Shown piece after piece: positions 1 to 5,378 of a stretch of DNA of 6,517 bases. Each line of letters opens with the position of its first letter. Within the stretch, counting starts at the first letter, position 1. The position numbers and the translations under genes were made by a program. Source of the DNA: Frankiales bacterium (GTDB lineage: Bacteria > Actinomycetota > Actinomycetes > JAFAQI01). Below the pieces are notes generated by a model that was not told the origin of the DNA, searched no databases, and saw only the letters and a list, made by a program, of their open reading frames with translations. The stretch is from assembly GCA_019246495.1 (NCBI GenBank), contig JAFAQI010000106.1, positions 1 to 6,517 of the forward strand, read 5' to 3'.

Positions 1-645
1 GGCCAGGGTCGCGTCCTCGTGCCCAACGACTTCGTCGTCGAGCTCGGCCAGCACGACTACGACAAGCTCAGCCCCTGGGCGGACCCGCTCGGCACCGAGC
101 TGGCCACGATGGTCCAGGAGCACGCCACCGAGCAGCGCTACACGTTCCTCGGCCCGGTCACGGTGAACCTCGAGCTGATGCCCGACGTCGACACCGGCAC
201 GTTCCGCATCCGTAGCGGTGTCACCGCCGGCGAGCTCGTCGACGGTGGCCGGATCACGACCGGCACCGCGGGCGCCAGCGACGTCGCCGGCGCGGGCACT
301 CCGCGGCACACCCTGCCCGGCCGGCCCCGGCTCGTCGTCACGACCGGCGGCAAGGCCACGACCGGCACGCCGGAGTCTCGTGGCGAAGAGCAGACGTTCC
401 CGCTGGCAACGAGCGTCACGGTCATCGGCCGAGCGTCGGACGCCGACCTGCGGCTCAACGACCCCGGCGTCTCGCGCCGGCACGCCGAGATCCGGCTCGA
501 GGCCGGCGAGTTCTACGTCGTCGACCTCGGCTCAACCAACGGCGTACGCGTCGACAACGGCCGCGTCGCCCGCCAGCAGCTCAGCAACGGCAGCCGCATC
601 GAGATCGGCTCCACCACTCTCGTCTTCCGCCGCGACGAGGACTGA
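1..645 (+). CDS. fhaA: FhaA, phosphothreonine-binding FHA protein (5' partial)
   Basis: The reading frame is open from the first base to TGA at 643-645 (214 residues), so the start lies upstream. Residues 1-75 match the second half of the DUF3662 domain found at the N-terminus of actinobacterial FhaA (VPNDFVVELGQHDYDKL, then GPVTVNLEL and TGTFRIRSGV). By comparison with mycobacterial FhaA as I recall it, roughly the first 50-55 residues are missing. A short Gly/Thr/Ala-rich linker (about 76-107) leads to a C-terminal FHA domain (about 108-210) with the expected motifs: G143-R144, S158-R-R-H161 and S178-T-N-G181. FHA domains bind phosphothreonine peptides. Mycobacterial FhaA is a cytoplasmic partner of the MviN/MurJ pseudokinase and of the Ser/Thr kinases, linking phosphorylation to peptidoglycan synthesis. 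That role is inferred here from family and position. The linker is far shorter than the several-hundred-residue Gln/Gly/Pro/Tyr-rich mycobacterial one. The GTG at 19 is an internal valine codon, not a start. Confidence 0.95.
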   Translation, partial: GQGRVLVPNDFVVELGQHDYDKLSPWADPLGTELATMVQEHATEQRYTFLGPVTVNLELMPDVDTGTFRIRSGVTAGELVDGGRITTGTAGASDVAGAGTPRHTLPGRPRLVVTTGGKATTGTPESRGEEQTFPLATSVTVIGRASDADLRLNDPGVSRRHAEIRLEAGEFYVVDLGSTNGVRVDNGRVARQQLSNGSRIEIGSTTLVFRRDED

Positions 646-655
646 GCCACCACCG

Positions 656-1129
656 ATGACGGCAGTCCTGTTCCTCCTTCGAGCCATCGTGCTCGTCCTG
701 CTGTGGGGATTCGTCATCGCGGCGGTCGTCGCCGTACGCCATGACGTCTTCGGCACCCGGCGCCGCAGCACCGCGCCCGCCGCGCCCGCCCAGCCGGCGA
801 CACCCGCAGCCAAGCCCGCCAGCCGCAAGACCCGCGGCGCCCCGCGCAAGCTCGTCGTCGTCGAGGGCTCGCTCGCCGGCCAGTCGTTCCCGCTGACGCA
901 GGCCGGCATCACGATCGGGCGCGCCGAGGACTCGACGGTCGTGCTCTCCGACGACTACGTCTCCACCCGGCACGCCCGCCTGCTCCCGCGCGGCGAGGAC
1001 TGGATCGTCGAGGACCTCGGCTCGACCAACGGCACCTACCTCGACCGTCGTCGCATCAGCGCCGCGACGCCGATCCCGCCCGGCGGCCGCATCCAGGTCG
1101 GCAAGACGGTCATGGAGCTGCGCTCGTGA
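656..1129 (+). CDS. fhaB: FhaB (FipA/FwdA-type), membrane-anchored FHA protein
   Basis: A 157-residue protein, close to the length of mycobacterial FhaB (about 155). The N-terminus (about residues 3-27, LFLLRAIVLVLLWGFVIAAVVAV) is one hydrophobic segment that should anchor it in the inner membrane. A basic, Ala/Pro-rich linker (about 34-63) follows, then a C-terminal FHA domain (about 64-157) with G88-R89, S103-T-R-H106 and S123-T-N-G126. The stretch DDYVSTRHARL and the DLGSTNGTYLDR block are characteristic of FhaB. FHA domains read phosphothreonine marks; in mycobacteria this protein links kinase signalling to division and wall synthesis, a role inferred here from homology. ATG 656 is chosen because it lies 10 bp after the fhaA stop and places the membrane segment at the N-terminus. 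The next in-frame ATG upstream, at 218, lies deep inside fhaA. The nearest purine-rich stretch (GAGGA, 637-641) is about 14 nt upstream, so initiation probably depends on coupling with fhaA. Confidence 0.96.
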   Translation: MTAVLFLLRAIVLVLLWGFVIAAVVAVRHDVFGTRRRSTAPAAPAQPATPAAKPASRKTRGAPRKLVVVEGSLAGQSFPLTQAGITIGRAEDSTVVLSDDYVSTRHARLLPRGEDWIVEDLGSTNGTYLDRRRISAATPIPPGGRIQVGKTVMELRS

Positions 1130-1136
1130 GCAGCCG

Positions 1137-2522
1137 ATGAGCCTGACCCTGCGCTACGGCGCGCGCAGCGACGTCGGCCTGCTCCGCGCGGGCAACGAGG
1201 ACGCGATGTACGCCGGCCCACGGCTGCTCGCCGTCGCCGACGGAATGGGCGGTCACGCCGCGGGCGAGGTCGCCAGCCGCATCGTCATCGAGACCGTCGC
1301 CGCGCTCGACGCACAACCGCCGGACGGCAACCTCACCGATGCCCTGCGCGACGCCGTGCACACCGCCAACACCTACCTCCGCGACATGGTCGCCGCCGAC
1401 GGCGCGCTCGAAGGCATGGGCACGACGCTCACCGCGCTGCTGTGGGTCGGCGAGCAGCTCGGCCTCGTGCATGTCGGTGACTCCCGCGGCTACCTCTACC
1501 GCGACGGCCAGCTCCAACCGATCACCCACGACCACACGCTCGTGCAAAACCTCATCGACGAGGGACGCATCACTCCCGAAGAGGCGACCACCCATCCGCA
1601 GCGGTCCTGGATCACGCGCGCGCTCGACGGCCGCGAGGCCCTCGACCTCGACCTGTCCATGCGCGACGTGCAGCCGGGCGACCGTTACCTGCTCTGCAGT
1701 GACGGCCTGTCGAGCTACGTTTCCGAGCAGACGATCGCGGAGACTCTCGCCGAGGCCGACCCGCAGGTCGTCTGCGACCGGCTCGTCGACCTCGCGCTGC
1801 GCGCCGGTGGGCCGGACAACGTCACGTGCATCGTTGCCGACCTGGTGGAGGACGCGGGCTCGACCGAGACGCCGATCCTCGGCGGCGCCGCCGCCGAATC
1901 GACGGCCGATCACACCGGTCCGGTCGCCGACACCCCGGCCAGCCGCGCGGCAGATCTCGTCAACGACGGCGGCGCCGTTGCCGAACCGGGCGGAGGCGAC
2001 GACCCAGCGACGGCAACGGCGATCGCGGCCGTTCCGGCTGTCGCGGCTGCCGCCCCGGCGAAGCCTCGGCGCGTCGACCGGGACGAACCGGCCCCACGAC
2101 CGGCCGGCGGCGGACGATCGCGCGCGCTCATCGCCGTCCTCGTCGGTGTCGTCCTGCTCGCCGCGCTCGCCGTGCTCGGCACCTACCTCTACATCCGGAC
2201 GCAGTACTACGTCGGTGCCGCGCCCGGCACCCCGCGCACCGTTGCGGTCTACCGCGGCGTCACCGGAAGCGTGCTCGGCATCGACCTGTCGAGCGTCGAC
2301 GTGCGCAGCAACCTGCCGGTCAACGCCGTACCGATCGACGACCGGCGGAAGGTGCTCGACGGACTCCAGGCGTCGAGCAAGCGTGACGCGCAGCAGATCG
2401 TCCAGCGGCTGCGCACCGAGGCCTGCGCCGCGATCCGCGCGAAGTCGAGCACGCAACACCGCACTGGCCGCAGCGCGCCGCCACCGGCCCCGACTCCGAG
2501 CTACTGCTCGACGACACCGTGA
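1137..2522 (+). CDS. pstP: PstP, PP2C-family Ser/Thr protein phosphatase
   Basis: A 461-residue membrane phosphatase that reverses Ser/Thr kinase phosphorylation, including of the kinases and cell-wall proteins. The PP2C catalytic domain covers about residues 4-236, with the metal-binding signature intact: N20-E-D22, D35-G-M-G-G-H40, G93-M-G-T-T97, H112-V-G-D115-S-R, S188-D189-G-L and G224-G-P-D227-N-V-T. D35, D189 and D227 are the expected dimetal ligands. An acidic-to-Ala/Pro-rich linker (about 237-328) leads to one transmembrane helix (about 329-351, LIAVLVGVVLLAALAVLGTYLYI). An outer domain of about 110 residues begins YYVGAAPG and continues VAVYRGVTGSVLGIDLSSV, which is typical of actinobacterial PstP and of unknown function. 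It is shorter than the roughly 514-residue mycobacterial protein, mainly at the Pro/Ser/Thr-rich tail. The tail contains C430 and C457. ATG 1137 starts 7 bp after fhaB and matches the usual N-terminus (LRYGARSDVG). The stop overlaps the rodA start. Confidence 0.97.
   Translation: MSLTLRYGARSDVGLLRAGNEDAMYAGPRLLAVADGMGGHAAGEVASRIVIETVAALDAQPPDGNLTDALRDAVHTANTYLRDMVAADGALEGMGTTLTALLWVGEQLGLVHVGDSRGYLYRDGQLQPITHDHTLVQNLIDEGRITPEEATTHPQRSWITRALDGREALDLDLSMRDVQPGDRYLLCSDGLSSYVSEQTIAETLAEADPQVVCDRLVDLALRAGGPDNVTCIVADLVEDAGSTETPILGGAAAESTADHTGPVADTPASRAADLVNDGGAVAEPGGGDDPATATAIAAVPAVAAAAPAKPRRVDRDEPAPRPAGGGRSRALIAVLVGVVLLAALAVLGTYLYIRTQYYVGAAPGTPRTVAVYRGVTGSVLGIDLSSVDVRSNLPVNAVPIDDRRKVLDGLQASSKRDAQQIVQRLRTEACAAIRAKSSTQHRTGRSAPPPAPTPSYCSTTP
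2519..2522 (+). promoter_or_regulatory. GTGA stop/start overlap joining pstP to rodA
   Basis: The four bases GTGA contain both the GTG start of rodA (2519-2521) and the TGA stop of pstP (2520-2522). No Shine-Dalgarno-like purine run is visible just upstream (the sequence there is CTACTGCTCGACGACACC). Translation of rodA is therefore likely to depend on ribosomes that have just ended pstP. The overlap supports GTG as the rodA start, because the next in-frame ATG (codon 150) lies within the transmembrane core and would delete the first helices. Confidence 0.8.
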
Positions 2523-3940
2523 CCACGGCCACCGCAGCCGCACCCGCCCGCACCGGTCGCCGCGGCACCGAGCTCGCGCTCCTCGCCTTCGGCGTCGCGC
2601 TCATCGTCATCGCCTATGCCAACGTCGGCCTCGCCCGCAACAACCGCATCCCGAGCAGCACCCTCGGCTACGGCCTCGGACTCGGCGCACTGTTCGTCGT
2701 CGCGCACTTCGCCGTACGCCGTTTCGCGCCGTACGCCGATCCGATCCTGTTGCCAATCGCCGCGTTGCTCAACGGGATCGGTCTCGTCCTCATCAAGCGG
2801 CTCGACCTTGCCGCCGCACACCGGGCGCACGCGTTCCATCACTCGGCACCCGCAGGCGCCGCACCACTCCAGCTCGAGTGGACCGTCATCGGCATTGCGC
2901 TGTTCGTCGGCGTGCTCGTCGTGATCCGCGACCATCGTCGACTCGAGAACTACACCTACACCGCGATGGCTGTCGCCCTCGTCCTCCTCGCGATCCCGGC
3001 CGTGCTGCCGGCGAGCCACAGCGAGGTCAACGGCGCGCGCATCTGGATCCGGTTCGGCGGTTTCTCGATCCAGCCGGGTGAGCTGGCAAAGCTCGCGCTC
3101 ATCGTGTTCTTCGCGGGCTACCTCGTCCGCAAGCGTGAACTGCTCGCGCTCGCCGGCCGCCGGGTCGCCGGGATCGACCTCCCACGCGCCCGCGACATGG
3201 GACCGCTGCTCGTCGCCTGGGGTGTGTCGCTGCTGATCCTCGTCCGCGAGAGCGACCTGGGGTCGAGCCTGCTGTTCTTCGGAATCTTCCTGGTGATCCT
3301 CTACGTCGCGACGCAGCGCGCGTCATGGCTGATCCTCGGCCTGCTGATGTTCGTCGTCGGCGCGTTTGCGGCGGACATGCTGATCGGTCACGTGCACGAC
3401 CGGTTCCAGGCCTGGCTGCATCCGTTCAACGCCGCGATCTACAACCGTCCGTTCGGCGGCAGCTACCAACTCGCGCAAGGTCTGTTCGGTCAGGCGACCG
3501 GCGGCATCTTCGGCACGGGCCTCGGTCAGGGCCGACCCGACATCGTGCCGTTCGCCAACACCGACTTCATCATGTCGACGGTCGGTGAGGAGCTCGGTCT
3601 CGCGGGAGTGATGGCGACGCTGACGCTCTATCTGCTCGTCGTCACCCGCGGACTGCGCGCCGCCCTCGGCGTGGACGACGCATTCGGCAAGCTGCTCGCC
3701 GCGGGTCTCGCGTTCGGCCTTGCCCTGCAAGTCTTCGTGCAGGTAGGTGGCGTCACCCGGCTCGTCCCGCTCACCGGTCTCACGCTGCCGTTCCTCTCCT
3801 ACGGCGGCTCGAGCCTCGTGAGCAACTGGATCGTGCTCGCGTTGCTGTTGCGGATCAGCGACGCCGCGCGACGGCCGGTGGACGAGGTGCCGCGACCGCC
3901 GACTCCCGACGAGGCCGCGACGATGGTGGTGCGGCGGTGA
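2519..3940 (+). CDS. rodA: RodA/FtsW-family SEDS peptidoglycan glycosyltransferase
   Basis: A 473-residue polytopic membrane protein that polymerises lipid II into glycan strands, acting with a class B PBP, here presumably PbpA next door. Alternating hydrophobic segments run from about residue 18 to 446, consistent with around ten or more helices. SEDS landmarks appear in order: N171-G-A-R-I-W-I; Q185-P-G-E-L-A-K; E244-S-D246-L-G-S-S, where D246 corresponds to the essential catalytic aspartate; a large outer loop with R295-F-Q-A-W-L-H-P-F and the G-rich stretch GGIFGTGLGQGRPD; T348-D-F-I-M-S-T-V-G-E-E-L-G; and P417-L-T-G-L-T-L-P-F-L-S-Y-G-G-S-S. The position between pstP and pbpA, and the stretches LPRARD and FGKLLAAGL, fit the actinobacterial RodA branch rather than the division FtsW in the murein cluster. 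The outer loop after the third helix is His-rich (H101, H104, H107, H108). The start is GTG within the pstP stop codon. Confidence 0.96.
   Translation: MTTATAAAPARTGRRGTELALLAFGVALIVIAYANVGLARNNRIPSSTLGYGLGLGALFVVAHFAVRRFAPYADPILLPIAALLNGIGLVLIKRLDLAAAHRAHAFHHSAPAGAAPLQLEWTVIGIALFVGVLVVIRDHRRLENYTYTAMAVALVLLAIPAVLPASHSEVNGARIWIRFGGFSIQPGELAKLALIVFFAGYLVRKRELLALAGRRVAGIDLPRARDMGPLLVAWGVSLLILVRESDLGSSLLFFGIFLVILYVATQRASWLILGLLMFVVGAFAADMLIGHVHDRFQAWLHPFNAAIYNRPFGGSYQLAQGLFGQATGGIFGTGLGQGRPDIVPFANTDFIMSTVGEELGLAGVMATLTLYLLVVTRGLRAALGVDDAFGKLLAAGLAFGLALQVFVQVGGVTRLVPLTGLTLPFLSYGGSSLVSNWIVLALLLRISDAARRPVDEVPRPPTPDEAATMVVRR
3936..3940 (+). promoter_or_regulatory. Likely ribosome binding site for pbpA (GGTGA)
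   Basis: GGTGA lies four bases before ATG 3945 and includes the rodA TGA stop. It is a weak match to the 16S rRNA 3' end, with spacing slightly short of ideal. The closeness to the rodA stop suggests re-initiation contributes. It supports ATG 3945 as the pbpA start. Confidence 0.45.
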
Positions 3941-3944
3941 CCCG

Positions 3945-5378
3945 ATGAACCGCAGCCTTCGGCGTACGGCGCTGGCCGTCCTCATCATGTTCGGCGCGCT
4001 GCTCGTGAACGCCAACGTCGTCCAGGTCGGTGAGGCGAAGTCGCTCAAGGCCGACCCGCGCAACGTCCGCGTGCTCTACAGCGAGTACTCGCACCGGCGC
4101 GGCGCAATTCTCGTCGGAACGCACGCCGTGGCGCTGTCGCGTCGGGTGCACGACGCGTTCAAGTACCTGCGGGTCTATCCCGGCGGGCCGATGTATGCGC
4201 CGCTCACCGGTTACTACTCGATCGACATCGGTGCGTCCGGCGTCGAGCAGGCCGAAAACGGCGTCCTCGCCGGCACGTCGGACAAGCTCTTCGTGCACCG
4301 GATCTCCGACTACTTCACCGGCCGCGCGCCGCAGGGCGGCTCGGTCACGCTGACCATCAACGCCCGCGCGCAGCAGGTTGCGTTCAACGCGCTGGCCGGC
4401 AAGCGCGGGGCGATCGTCGCGCTCAACCCACAGACCGGCGCGGTGCTCGCGCTCGCGTCGGCCCCGTCGTACGACCCGTCGCCACTCGCGAGCCACAACT
4501 CACAGCAGATCGAGCGCGCGTGGAAGGGCTTGCTCCGGCGCAACGACGCGCCGCTGCTCGACCGGGCGATCTCGCAGACGTATCCGCCCGGCTCGACGTT
4601 CAAGGTCATCACCGCGGCGGCGGCGCTGTCGAGCGGCCGGTTCACCCCGCAGTCACTGCTCAATGCCCCGAACCAGCTGTCGCTGCCGCAGACGACGCAC
4701 AAGTTGCAGAACTTCCAGGGGGAGCAGTGTGGCGGCGGCGGTCGCATCACGCTGACGCAGGCGCTCACCGTCTCGTGCAACACGGCCTTCGGCGGCCTGG
4801 GGCTGCGGCTTGGCGGAAGCCGCATCAAGCAGCAGGCGGCGGCGTTCGGGTTCGGGCGCAGCCTGTCGATCCCGATGCCGGTCGCGCGCAGCGTCTTTCC
4901 AGGCAGCATTCCGCCGCCGCAGGTGGCCTTTTCCGCGATCGGCCAGTTCAGTGACGCGGTGACGCCATTGCAGATGGCGCTCGTCGCTGCCGGTGTCGCC
5001 AACAACGGCGTCGTGATGAAGCCCTTCGTCGTGGCGAAGACAAGCGCACCAGACCTCTCCACGCTGTCGACGACGCATCCGCAGGCGTTCTCGCGGGCCG
5101 TCAGCCCGCAGGTCGCGGGCGAGCTCCGCGCGATGATGGAGAACGTCGTCCGCAGCGGCACCGGTACGGCGGCACAGATCCCTGGCATCACCGTCGCCGG
5201 TAAAACCGGCACCGCGGAGAACGTCCCCGGGCAACCGACGCACGCCTGGTTCATCGGCTTCGCGCCGGCCAACAACCCACAGGTGGCCGTCGCGGTCATC
5301 GTCGAGCACGGCGGAGTCGGCGGGCAGACAGCTGCGCCCATCGCGCAGCAGGTCATGCGGGCGGTCCTCGGCCGATGA
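3945..5378 (+). CDS. pbpA: PbpA, class B penicillin-binding protein (D,D-transpeptidase)
   Basis: A 477-residue monofunctional transpeptidase that crosslinks peptidoglycan outside the membrane, close to mycobacterial PbpA (about 491). Residues 1-6 are basic, followed by one membrane anchor (about 8-27, TALAVLIMFGALLVNANVVQ). The N-terminal non-catalytic domain (about 30-130) has ADPRNVRVLYSEYSHRRG, LRVYPGGPMYAPLTGYYS and a YFTGR block, all typical of this family. The transpeptidase domain (about 133-477) carries the three penicillin-binding motifs: S217-T-F-K220 (nucleophile S217), S277-C-N279 and K420-T-G-T423. C262 and C278 flank the SxN region with spacing that could allow a disulfide; the extra CxxxC pair I recall from mycobacterial PbpA is absent (here NALAGKRGAIVAL). 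In mycobacteria PbpA is linked to septation and is a kinase substrate. Its gene follows rodA by 4 bp and overlaps the kinase start by 4 bp, fitting a SEDS/bPBP pair under kinase control. Confidence 0.97.
   Translation: MNRSLRRTALAVLIMFGALLVNANVVQVGEAKSLKADPRNVRVLYSEYSHRRGAILVGTHAVALSRRVHDAFKYLRVYPGGPMYAPLTGYYSIDIGASGVEQAENGVLAGTSDKLFVHRISDYFTGRAPQGGSVTLTINARAQQVAFNALAGKRGAIVALNPQTGAVLALASAPSYDPSPLASHNSQQIERAWKGLLRRNDAPLLDRAISQTYPPGSTFKVITAAAALSSGRFTPQSLLNAPNQLSLPQTTHKLQNFQGEQCGGGGRITLTQALTVSCNTAFGGLGLRLGGSRIKQQAAAFGFGRSLSIPMPVARSVFPGSIPPPQVAFSAIGQFSDAVTPLQMALVAAGVANNGVVMKPFVVAKTSAPDLSTLSTTHPQAFSRAVSPQVAGELRAMMENVVRSGTGTAAQIPGITVAGKTGTAENVPGQPTHAWFIGFAPANNPQVAVAVIVEHGGVGGQTAAPIAQQVMRAVLGR
5375..5378 (+). 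promoter_or_regulatory. ATGA start/stop overlap joining pbpA to the kinase gene
   Basis: ATGA contains the kinase ATG (5375-5377) and the pbpA TGA stop (5376-5378). The preceding bases (GCGGTCCTCGGCCG) contain no good Shine-Dalgarno sequence, so termination-reinitiation coupling is the likely mode of translation. It fixes the kinase start, giving the short N-terminus before the kinase fold (GDRYTLVERIA) that this family usually shows. Confidence 0.8.

Noticed and set aside
218..655. Extending fhaB upstream to the in-frame ATG at 218
   Set aside because: This would add about 146 Arg/Ser/Ala-rich residues overlapping the FhaA FHA domain and would bury the N-terminal membrane anchor. ATG 656 gives the normal family length.
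523..1033. Near-identical 21-base stretches at 523-543 and 1013-1033 (one mismatch)
   Set aside because: Both encode the conserved DLGSTNG motif of the FhaA and FhaB FHA domains. This is shared protein motif and codon preference, not a mobile or regulatory repeat.
1110..2543. Minus-strand open frame of 477 codons opposite pstP
   Set aside because: It mirrors pstP almost end to end. The product is Arg/Val/Asp/Glu-rich low-complexity sequence with no motif, so it is a codon-bias shadow.
1339..3081. Plus-strand open frame of 580 codons overlapping pstP and rodA in another frame
   Set aside because: The translation is Arg/Ser/Pro/Thr-rich and crosses a gene boundary, while the alternative frames encode complete PP2C and SEDS proteins.
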